Shown in pieces: positions 1 to 6,530 of a stretch of 11,207 bases of DNA. Source of the stretch: JADHUC01 sp964617665 (GTDB taxonomy: Bacteria > Planctomycetota > Planctomycetia > Pirellulales > Pirellulaceae). The notes below the pieces were generated by a model, which was given only the letters and a program-made list of their open reading frames with translations, ran no database searches and was not told the origin of the DNA. Location of the stretch: assembly GCA_964617665.1 (NCBI GenBank), contig CAZUAH010000462.1, forward strand, positions 1 through 11,207, in the 5' to 3' direction. The translations under genes and the position numbers were made by a program. Numbering within the stretch: the stretch's first letter is position 1; each line of letters starts with the position of its first letter.

Positions 1-8
1 ACGATCAC

Positions 9-2063
9 ATGGGACCCGTTCGACTCGGTGTGGGCACCGAGTGGCTGTTAGACGGGCGGGCATGGCGTGTGGTCCGCCAGCTCGCACCGGACCGCTTCGT
101 CGCCCAAGACACCAAATTCCGCACTGAACAGGAGTTCTCGCAAGAAGAACTCCTCGCACATTACGCCGCCGCTCGTCTCCGTTTCGCGACCGACGACTCG
201 GCGGCCTCTGACCACAAACCACCCACATCCAAAACGGCTCCTCTGGAACACCTTTCTACGAAGGAGAGACGTACCCTGCAACGACGTTGGGCAGCCCTCG
301 AGCCACTCACACAAATGGGCCGTGATCCCGAAGAAAACGACTACGCACTGCGTGCGACCGAACTCAAACGCCGAAGCAAAAGCTTCTCGGCAAGGACGCT
401 CCGCCGTTACTACCAAGCTTGGCTCGCCGCTGGAAAAGACCGCATGGCGTTGGTTCCACGGAGTACGGGAGCCAGTCGCGAACGGCGAAGACGAAAGACG
501 GGCATGTTGGAAACATACCCTCAGATCTGCAAGCTCGTGGACGAGGCTATTCAAACAGTCTACCTGACCAAGGCCCGTCGGCCAATCTCTGCCGTTACAC
601 GCCGCGTCTTCGAAGATCTCCAACGGCTCAACGCTCGTCTACCAGCTGCAAAAGCGATTCCCGTCCCGCGCCAATCTACGCTGGGGCGGGCAATCGGTCG
701 CCGCATCAGTCAGCTCGATCCATGGGAAGTAGACCGCGAACGCTGGGGCCGAAAGATCGCTGATCGACGCCATGCACCCACCTCACCTCAGCGACTTGCA
801 ACTCGGATCCTGCAGCGTGTCGAGATTGACCACAGTCCTCTAAAGGTTGTTGTCGGCATCGACGCCGGCCCTATCGGACAGCCCTGGTTAACCGTGATGA
901 TCGACTACTACAGTCGCATGATCGTCGGCTTCTGCCTCGGCTTCGAACCGCCCTCCTATGCGGTGATTATGGAAGCACTGCGTCATGCCATCCTGCCCAA
1001 GTCGTATCTCAAGGAGAAATTCCCTCGTGTCACCGGGATCTGGCCGTGCTTTGGTCTTCCCGAAAAACTCGTCTGCGACCGCGGATCAGACCTTACGAGC
1101 AATGATCTGGAAGGTGCCGCATTTCAACTCGGTATCGAATTGGATTTCAATCCACCGCGAACCCCACATTTCAAAGGAACCGTCGAGTCGTTCTTCGACA
1201 ACCTCAATGATCAGCTGGCCTCGAGCTTGCCGGGACGAACGTTCCGCAGTTGGGTTGCGCGGGCCGACTACAATCCGGATGATGGACCTTTGATTACCTA
1301 CGAAGCTCTCGTGGAGATCATTCACATCCACTTGGTCGATGTCTATGCCGCCAGCAAGCACCCCACTGCCCCGACGACACGTCTCGAAAGTTGGCAGGAG
1401 AGCGCGTCCGTCTTCCCACCCTGCATTCCTGCCGCACCCGAAGACCTGATCGTCCTCTTGGCCAAACGAGCCGAACGCTCGCTCACGACACGAGGAATCG
1501 AACTTGGAGGAATGCTCTATTCCAGCGACGAGCTAATGGCGTTGCGCGCCGAGTTAGCAGTAAACAATGGATCGGAAAACCGTGTCGTCGTCCGCTACAA
1601 CCCGTGGGACCTGGGCGAGATATGGGTGTTCAACAAACTGGAGAAAAACTATATCAGAGCTGCGGCCATGGACCCCGCCATGAAAGGCATGAACGAGTAC
1701 CAGTGGCGGGTACTGAAGCGGGCAATCCGGGACCGGTTCGATGGTCCGGATCACCTGCTCAACCTAGCGGCCGGTCGTAATGCCATTCGCGACGTAGTCG
1801 AAGCCACCCTGCAAAAACCTTCACGACGCCGACGTGTGCGAGCAGCCCGGTTCCTGCAATCCAAGCCGGCACTCCAAAATGAACCGTCCCCTGAAGACGA
1901 AGTTGATTGTTCCGACTTTGTAACAAGTGATGACGAAGTGGCACTGCCCATCCCCGATTCGTCGCCGGAATCCGATCGTCTAGATGATGCCTCAGATCAA
2001 GAGGCTTCCGATCTGTCCGACATCGACGTCGATGACTGGGAAGTCGCCAGCCCGGATCTGTAA
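9..2063 (+). CDS. tniA: TniA/TnsB-type DDE transposase
   Basis: Catalyses DNA strand transfer for a Tn7/Tn5053-type transposon. The 684-residue product has an N-terminal DNA-binding region rich in arginine (about 85-250), a DDE integrase core (about 265-400), and a Mu-transposase-like beta-barrel region (about 480-550). The catalytic triad reads D274 (in VEIDHSPL), D357 (in VCDRGSD) and E393 (in GTVESFF), with 35 residues between the second D and the E. The stretch GQPWLTVMIDYYSRMIVGF is typical of TniA. Residues from about 622 to the end are strikingly acidic; in related systems the TnsB C-terminus contacts TnsC, so this may be the TniB-binding tail. The ATG at 9 is the first in-window start, but the frame is open to the window edge and no ribosome site is visible, so the true start could lie further left. 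tniB follows after 82 bp. Confidence 0.93.
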   Translation: MGPVRLGVGTEWLLDGRAWRVVRQLAPDRFVAQDTKFRTEQEFSQEELLAHYAAARLRFATDDSAASDHKPPTSKTAPLEHLSTKERRTLQRRWAALEPLTQMGRDPEENDYALRATELKRRSKSFSARTLRRYYQAWLAAGKDRMALVPRSTGASRERRRRKTGMLETYPQICKLVDEAIQTVYLTKARRPISAVTRRVFEDLQRLNARLPAAKAIPVPRQSTLGRAIGRRISQLDPWEVDRERWGRKIADRRHAPTSPQRLATRILQRVEIDHSPLKVVVGIDAGPIGQPWLTVMIDYYSRMIVGFCLGFEPPSYAVIMEALRHAILPKSYLKEKFPRVTGIWPCFGLPEKLVCDRGSDLTSNDLEGAAFQLGIELDFNPPRTPHFKGTVESFFDNLNDQLASSLPGRTFRSWVARADYNPDDGPLITYEALVEIIHIHLVDVYAASKHPTAPTTRLESWQESASVFPPCIPAAPEDLIVLLAKRAERSLTTRGIELGGMLYSSDELMALRAELAVNNGSENRVVVRYNPWDLGEIWVFNKLEKNYIRAAAMDPAMKGMNEYQWRVLKRAIRDRFDGPDHLLNLAAGRNAIRDVVEATLQKPSRRRRVRAARFLQSKPALQNEPSPEDEVDCSDFVTSDDEVALPIPDSSPESDRLDDASDQEASDLSDIDVDDWEVASPDL

Positions 2064-2072
2064 TTCTCGTCT

Positions 2073-2097
2073 AGGCCTGATTCTCCACGCCAGGCCT
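2073..2097 (+). other. 7-bp inverted repeat between tniA and tniB
   Basis: AGGCCTG at 2073-2079 is exactly complementary to CAGGCCT at 2091-2097, separated by 11 nt. It starts 10 nt after the tniA stop and ends about 36 nt before the tniB ribosome site. No T-run follows, so it does not look like an intrinsic terminator. It could be an RNA hairpin that sets the tniA/tniB ratio or protects a processed 3' end, or a DNA site for a regulator. Function is inference. Confidence 0.4.
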
Positions 2098-2145
2098 CAG
2101 TTCGTCTCGATCATTTCGTATTCACTCCAACCCAAAGGTATCGCC

Positions 2146-3207
2146 ATGTCTGGAGGCAAGCATGCAAAATCGTCTGCCGATCGCCGCCAGTGGCGTGAAC
2201 GACCGGCAGACGAGCGTATCGCGCAGGCCAACAAGTTGATTATTCTACATCCTCGGTTTCGCGATGCTGTCAACCTGCTCCAATTGTGCCACCGCGGCAG
2301 TCAGCAAGCACGTGAGCCCTACTGCGGCGCCGTACTCGGTGCGTCCGGTGTCGGAAAGACAAGCGTGGTGGATCACTATCTGCGTCAACATCCTTCCGAA
2401 GATACCGACACCTGCACCCGACAGCCTGTGCTGAAGGTTACTCTACAACCCAATGCCAGCCCCAAGGGCATCGCCGCAGATTTGCTGCTGGCGTTGGGCG
2501 ACCCCGCATGGTGTCGTGGCACGGTTCAGACCTTGACCAGCCGCGCCGTCAAACTGCTGAAACACTGCGGCGTCGAGCTAATCGTGCTGGATGAATTTCA
2601 TCACCTGTTCGACGTCGATCAGGCCAAGGTGATGACCAAAGCCTCGCAGTGGCTCAAGGTCTTAATCGTCAACACCCGGATTCCTGTGGTCGTCTGCGGT
2701 ATGCCCGAGGCCGAGTATGTACTGAGCGCGGAACACACCGAGCGGCGATTCAAGCACCGACTGACGCTGCACTGCTTCACATGGCGCACCGCGCAAGGCC
2801 GCCGCGAATTCTGCGGGATGCTCAAGAAGCTCGACGACACCCTGCCGCTGGCCGAAGTGTCTGGTCTGGCATCTGCGGAACTCGCTGGCCGGTGTTACTT
2901 GGCCTGCCGTGGTGTTCCCGACTATCTGATGACACTGATCCGAGGCGGTCTGGCCGAAGCTGTGCAACGCGGCAATGAGGGCATCGAGCTTGAAGACCTA
3001 GCTCGAGTTTACGAACAGTGCTTGGCTCAGCAACGTGTCTTGGCAGAACAGTCAAACCCGTTCATCGGCAAGCTGGACAAGTCAGCCCTCGAACGTGTTC
3101 AGCCTGCGGACCAGGACCGCTTTGCCGGTGTCGGCCTCACTCCTCGCGCCAGTCGCGCTAAACGGCGTGTAGCGACAGCGCCAGATTACTTGGGGGGCCG
3201 TCGATGA
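2146..3207 (+). CDS. tniB: TniB/TnsC-type AAA+ transposition regulator
   Basis: ATP-dependent regulator that in this family forms filaments or rings on target DNA and links the target selector TniQ to the transposase. The 353-residue product shows Walker A GASGVGKTS (residues 65-73), Walker B LIVLDEFHH (145-153) and a sensor-like strand VVVCGMPEAEY (181-191). The C-terminus is basic (about 331-353). The ATG at 2146 is preceded by AAAGG at 2134-2138 with 7-nt spacing. The frame stays open upstream to 1984, but that extension runs into the tniA end and has no family-like sequence, so I reject it. The stop overlaps the tniQ start at ATGA, so translation of the two is probably coupled. Confidence 0.93.
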   Translation: MSGGKHAKSSADRRQWRERPADERIAQANKLIILHPRFRDAVNLLQLCHRGSQQAREPYCGAVLGASGVGKTSVVDHYLRQHPSEDTDTCTRQPVLKVTLQPNASPKGIAADLLLALGDPAWCRGTVQTLTSRAVKLLKHCGVELIVLDEFHHLFDVDQAKVMTKASQWLKVLIVNTRIPVVVCGMPEAEYVLSAEHTERRFKHRLTLHCFTWRTAQGRREFCGMLKKLDDTLPLAEVSGLASAELAGRCYLACRGVPDYLMTLIRGGLAEAVQRGNEGIELEDLARVYEQCLAQQRVLAEQSNPFIGKLDKSALERVQPADQDRFAGVGLTPRASRAKRRVATAPDYLGGRR

Positions 3208-5153
3208 ACACCGCATCGTCTGTCAGGCCTTTGCCTGCACGAGTCGTGCCTCTAGCCGGAGAGTCGCTCGTGAGCCTCGTCGGCCGCACTGCGACTGCGA
3301 TGGGATACAAAGGACCACACGAGCTGCTTGCCCTACTGGCTGATGCCGGCAAAGTGCAGGCCAATGTCAATACTCTCGGCCCAGGCCCAATCCTGGAATT
3401 GTTGGCGGCGCTGTTACGCCAGACGCCAGAAAGACTGCTCAGTTTGACCGTTCACCGGTTTACGTCAACGTTGACGCTCACCGCCCGCGACTCCGTGCCA
3501 AACACGATCTGTGACTTCAAGACTACCGTGAAGTACTTCGTCAGGGCAACACTTCCGATCTGTCTGAGATGCCTGAAACAAGATATCACCCCGCACGAGC
3601 GTCTTGCGTGGTCCCTCCGTGCGTTGCCCGTCTGCTCTGAACATCGGTGTTGGCTGGTCGGCAGGTGCCCAAGCTGTAACAGGACACTACGATCGGAAAG
3701 ACCCGCACTATCCGTCTGCCGCTGCGGCAAGTCGCTTGACGACATTGAGCCGATTTCTCTCACAGATGCGGCGATCATGCCAGCTGCAATGCTGCACGAC
3801 CTGTTCGTCCGCGGTGTTAGTTGTCTGCCCGAGATGTCTGCGGCGGCCTTGTGTTGGTGGACTGAGCGGCTGGCCACAGCAGTGGCGAAGACACCCGCAT
3901 GGATCGAACACTCCCGTGAACGACTCACGCTCGATTCGAAGCCGATGGACAGCTCGATCGTATGGCTGGCCGCCGCGGAAATGGTCCGTCATTGGCCTGA
4001 TCACCTCTATGATTTCCTCGATGCCTTTCAACAAGTCCCCAAACACCGTCAAACATCGACGGGAGTGGCGCTACGGTTCGGCCTTCTTCTGCGAGAAGCA
4101 GCGCTACTCGAAGACCTCGGGTATCCCACCCCCGCCGAGGCTTTCAGACCGTACCTGCTGGAACGTTACTCGGGCGGCCATCTCAGCCGCAAAGTTTGCC
4201 TCTTCAAGAGGCCCCAAGACCGAATGCTCCTGGGCAACCGACCTTGGATAACGCAGACGGAGGCAGGAAACCTCTTACAAGTGCGGAAGGCGGCCGTCAA
4301 TCAACTCGTCGAACAGAACATCCTCGTCGGTCAAATTCACTCTGCCGGAAGCAACGGCCGTTCCGTGGGCTTGGTCCAGCGCGAATCCGTCGAGAAGCTT
4401 CGCCGCGATCTGCACAGTGCGATTGATGTTCCCATGGTGCAGAGTCGACTAGGGCTTGGCAAAAGAGCCGTACATGATCTCATCCATGACGGTGTACTGT
4501 CGCGCGCTGTTCGGACGCACAAAGGATGGCGAGTCCCAACAAGTTCCGTTGCTACTCTGGAGTCACTTTGCCACTCAGCACAAACAATAGAAAGCTACGA
4601 TTCAAGATGGTTAATGATTCGGCAAGCAACTCGGATTTTCGGCCCAACAGGCCTTACTCTCAGTCGACTGCTAGCCCTGATCCAGGCAGGCAGAGTCCGT
4701 GTTCGCTTGGCCGACCCTGCGCGGCTTGTTCATGGACTGGCCGTGAACCGGAACGACTTGGAGCTCATGCTGCCTGAACTGCAACATCGCAAACAAAACA
4801 CTCATGGATGTCCGTTGCACCGTTTGGGCAAGATTCTGATTCCTGGACGACCTATGAAAGTCGATGCCCTGAAGAGATGGATCGATGCCGGATTGCTCGA
4901 AGTGCAACAACTCGGCCGGGCGCGAGTCGTTTCACAGGACGAGATCCTCCGCTTTCGCGCAACGTACTGTCTGCGCAAGGAGGCGATTCGCATCCTGGGC
5001 ATCACTAGTTCCACCTTAAAGATCTGGCAAGACGCCGGACGAATACTGCCAATCTTCCCCAAGCCCATTACGCCGCACGCTGGCCTCTACTTGTATCGGC
5101 GCGTGGATCTGAAACTTCTTCGTTCCACGCAACATCGGCGGAACGCAGCGTAG
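3204..5153 (+). CDS. tniQ: TniQ/TnsD-like target-site selector, long form with repeated HTH-like units
   Basis: Target-selection protein of a Tn7/Tn5053-type element. The 649-residue product opens with a TniQ domain (about 8-180) that carries the expected zinc ligands: C120/C123, C144/H147, C155/C158 and C172/C174. Beyond residue about 340 the protein contains several short segments resembling helix-turn-helix or excisionase folds: about 348-375 (ITQTEAGNLLQVRKAAVNQL), 407-436 (around LGLGKRAVHDLIHDG), 468-500, 551-568 and 590-615 (RKEAIRILGITSSTLKIWQD). It is clearly longer than Tn5053 TniQ (about 400 residues) and nearer to TnsD-like proteins that read a fixed DNA site. I infer sequence-specific targeting to a particular attachment site. 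The start overlaps the tniB stop, and the next gene begins 42 bp downstream. Confidence 0.9.
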   Translation: MNTASSVRPLPARVVPLAGESLVSLVGRTATAMGYKGPHELLALLADAGKVQANVNTLGPGPILELLAALLRQTPERLLSLTVHRFTSTLTLTARDSVPNTICDFKTTVKYFVRATLPICLRCLKQDITPHERLAWSLRALPVCSEHRCWLVGRCPSCNRTLRSERPALSVCRCGKSLDDIEPISLTDAAIMPAAMLHDLFVRGVSCLPEMSAAALCWWTERLATAVAKTPAWIEHSRERLTLDSKPMDSSIVWLAAAEMVRHWPDHLYDFLDAFQQVPKHRQTSTGVALRFGLLLREAALLEDLGYPTPAEAFRPYLLERYSGGHLSRKVCLFKRPQDRMLLGNRPWITQTEAGNLLQVRKAAVNQLVEQNILVGQIHSAGSNGRSVGLVQRESVEKLRRDLHSAIDVPMVQSRLGLGKRAVHDLIHDGVLSRAVRTHKGWRVPTSSVATLESLCHSAQTIESYDSRWLMIRQATRIFGPTGLTLSRLLALIQAGRVRVRLADPARLVHGLAVNRNDLELMLPELQHRKQNTHGCPLHRLGKILIPGRPMKVDALKRWIDAGLLEVQQLGRARVVSQDEILRFRATYCLRKEAIRILGITSSTLKIWQDAGRILPIFPKPITPHAGLYLYRRVDLKLLRSTQHRRNAA

Positions 5154-5161
5154 TTCTGTCG

Positions 5162-5174
5162 GAATTGCCAATTC
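5162..5174. promoter_or_regulatory. Near-perfect palindrome upstream of the accessory operon
   Basis: GAATTG-C-CAATTC is a 13-bp dyad with 6-bp arms around one central base, lying 9 bp after the tniQ stop and 21 bp before the next ATG. It is the only sizeable dyad in this 42-bp spacer and sits at the boundary between the transposition genes and the operon. It looks like a possible operator. No convincing -35/-10 pair is visible beside it, so this is a candidate regulatory site only. Confidence 0.35.
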
Positions 5175-5195
5175 TCACAAATCCGGAGTTCTCAA

Positions 5196-5339
5196 ATGAC
5201 TACAGCCGTATTGTTGGCCAGCTCGACGCTGGCCGTCGTACTCGTCCTCGCCCTGGTGCGCGAGGTTCGACTCCGTCGAGCCTTACAGGATTTGATTCGT
5301 CGACTTCTCGAAAAATGGAGACTGCTTCACCATGAGTAG
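5196..5339 (+). CDS. Small single-pass membrane peptide (47 aa)
   Basis: A 47-residue protein of unknown function. Residues 3-21 (TAVLLASSTLAVVLVLALV) form one hydrophobic helix, followed by a strongly basic amphipathic segment (about 22-42, rich in R, L and K) that by the positive-inside rule should lie in the cytoplasm. The ATG at 5196 has GGAG at 5185-5188 with 7-nt spacing, which supports it as a real gene. Its last 8 bases overlap the start of the lipoprotein gene, so the two are probably translationally coupled and may act together at the inner membrane. It may be the first gene of the accessory operon. No family recognised. Confidence 0.65.
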   Translation: MTTAVLLASSTLAVVLVLALVREVRLRRALQDLIRRLLEKWRLLHHE

Positions 5340-5889
5340 ATTCACGTTCCGTGTCTTGAGCAGTCTACTGCTTCTCGGCTTGGTTGGCTGTGAGGAAGAT
5401 GAACTGGCCAAGGCCGCTCGCGAGGCTGCCAAGCAGTCGGCCGAACAGCAGCGTCAGTTGGTTCAGTTGCAGGCCGAAGTGGCGAGGAGCGCCAGCGAGT
5501 TGGTCGAAGCCGATTCCAAAGCTCGAACTGAGCTGGCCGCCTTACAGCGCGATCTGCAACAGGATCAAGCTGAAGTCGGGCGTCAACGCGACCAACTGGA
5601 AGACGATCGCCGCGACGTGGCTGACCAACGACATCGCGATCCACTTGTTGCTGCAGCGATCACAAACATTGGTTTGATCCTGGCATGCCTGCTGCCTTTG
5701 CTTCTCTGCGTATTCATCTTGCGGACCGTACGCGATCCCGCGACAAGCGAGGACGCACTCACCGAACTGTTGGTGGAAGAGATCGTGGCAGAACAACCTC
5801 TGCTACTTCCGTCTGCATGCCGCATCCCCGGTCTCGAGCACACCACCGCAGAAGAGCCCGAACCTTCGGAACAAGCGGAGTCCGTCTGA
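5332..5889 (+). CDS. Predicted lipoprotein with long coiled coil and internal membrane helix
   Basis: An unrecognised 185-residue membrane protein. Residues 1-19 look like a lipoprotein signal, with lipobox LVGC ending at C20 followed by EED. Residues about 25-104 are charged and heptad-like (A, E, Q, R, L rich), indicating an extended coiled coil. A second hydrophobic helix spans about 106-131 (with NIGLILACLLPLLLCVFIL), and the tail (about 134-185) is acidic. If the signal is processed, the coiled coil would lie in the periplasm, anchored by lipid at one end and by the membrane helix at the other, with the acidic tail in the cytoplasm. GGAG at 5317-5320 lies 11 nt before the ATG. The order after the 47-aa peptide and before a DUF1257 gene suggests a membrane-anchoring role for the downstream soluble proteins. 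Function is unknown. Confidence 0.8.
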   Translation: MSRFTFRVLSSLLLLGLVGCEEDELAKAAREAAKQSAEQQRQLVQLQAEVARSASELVEADSKARTELAALQRDLQQDQAEVGRQRDQLEDDRRDVADQRHRDPLVAAAITNIGLILACLLPLLLCVFILRTVRDPATSEDALTELLVEEIVAEQPLLLPSACRIPGLEHTTAEEPEPSEQAESV

Positions 5890-5937
5890 GGTGCTTCCGC
5901 TGTCTTCGTTTTGATTGTCCACACCAAGGAGAATCCT

Positions 5938-6309
5938 GTGTCCCACATCGTCACAGTGAAAACCGAAATCCGCGATCCGGCGGCCCTGCGGTCTGCTTGC
6001 CAGCGACTGAAATTGGCCGCGCCTGTCCACGAAACCGTGCGCCTCTTCAGCAGCCAAGTAACCGGTTGGGCTGTGCGTTTGCGCGACTGGCGATATCCCG
6101 TCGTATGCCACACCGACACCGGTCAAGTCGAATTCGACAACTATCAAGGCCGTTGGGGTAAGCAGAATGAACTCGACGGATTGCTCCAGTCCTACGCAAT
6201 CGAAAAGGCCAAGTTGGAAGCTCGCAAGAAGGGCTATGCCGTCGCAGAGCAACCCTTGGCCGACGGATCGATCAAGCTGACCGTCCAAGTGAATGGAGGT
6301 GTCGCGTGA
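5938..6309 (+). CDS. DUF1257 (Ycf35-like) protein
   Basis: A 123-residue protein whose start (SHIVTVKTEIRDPAAL), length and arrangement match DUF1257, the family of chloroplast/cyanobacterial Ycf35. The family's biochemical role is not established. The middle (about 42-72) carries tryptophan- and tyrosine-containing strands, and about 77-100 is a helical segment ending in a basic stretch (KAKLEARKKGY). I choose the GTG at 5938 because AAGGAG at 5926-5931 lies 6 nt before it; a TTG at 5911 would add nine residues unlike the family and has no ribosome site. The gene ends in a GTGA overlap with the DUF2997 gene. The immediate neighbours DUF2997 and a Ycf46-like AAA+ ATPase are its usual partners, so the three probably act in one complex. 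Confidence 0.85.
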   Translation: MSHIVTVKTEIRDPAALRSACQRLKLAAPVHETVRLFSSQVTGWAVRLRDWRYPVVCHTDTGQVEFDNYQGRWGKQNELDGLLQSYAIEKAKLEARKKGYAVAEQPLADGSIKLTVQVNGGVA

Positions 6310-6497
6310 AGGTCATTGAAATCATCGTCAGCCCTCAGGGCGAAACGCGAGTACAAACCAAAGGATTTGTCGGACGAGCCTGCCAACAGGCCAGTCGGTT
6401 TATTGAACAGGCACTTGGCAAACGTCTCAACGAGCAGCGAACGGCTGAGTTCCATCAATCGGCGACAAGCATTCAACAACAACAGCGTGCGGGGTAA
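6306..6497 (+). CDS. DUF2997 protein
   Basis: A 63-residue protein matching DUF2997: an initial beta strand (KVIEIIVSP), a QGETRVQTKGFVG turn, a cysteine in GRACQQ (C26), then a helix ending in LGKRLNEQRTAEFH. The family has no established function but usually sits beside DUF1257 and an AAA+ ATPase. The GTG start at 6306 overlaps the DUF1257 stop (GTGA), and GGAGG at 6295-6299 lies 6 nt upstream, so this noncanonical start is well supported. The glutamine-rich tail (about 51-60) looks flexible. It is probably a small adaptor for the ATPase encoded next; that role is inference. Confidence 0.85.
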   Translation: MKVIEIIVSPQGETRVQTKGFVGRACQQASRFIEQALGKRLNEQRTAEFHQSATSIQQQQRAG

Positions 6498-6515
6498 CTG
6501 AGAACCCTGCCTCAG
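6491..6515 (+). other. Interleaved complementary segments (possible H-type pseudoknot) before the AAA+ gene
   Basis: GGGT (6492-6495) can pair with ACCC (6504-6507), and CTGAG (6498-6502) with CTCAG (6511-6515). The two pairings interleave, giving the order of an H-type pseudoknot with loops of 2, 1 and 3 nt, or two alternative hairpins. The element starts at the DUF2997 stop (6495-6497) and abuts the AAAGGA ribosome site (6516-6521) of the ATPase gene. It may modulate ATPase translation. The stems are short and could be chance. Confidence 0.3.
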
Positions 6516-6530
6516 AAAGGATCACATACA

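Noticed and set aside
48..623. Minus-strand open frame of 191 codons opposite tniA
   Set aside because: It is antisense to a clear transposase gene, with composition typical of a codon-bias shadow.
1984..2145. N-terminal extension of tniB
   Set aside because: It runs into the tniA end, and the ATG at 2146 has a good ribosome site and gives a family-like start.
5157..5161. TGTCG as a transposon end after tniQ
   Set aside because: Five bases occur often by chance, the orientation is wrong for a right end of the tni element, and no repeated binding sites follow.
5911..5937. TTG start giving nine extra residues on the DUF1257 protein
   Set aside because: GTG 5938 has AAGGAG at ideal spacing and yields the family's usual beginning.
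5583..6288. Long minus-strand frames opposite the lipoprotein and DUF1257 genes
   Set aside because: The plus-strand genes have ribosome sites, overlaps and recognisable families; the minus frames have none.
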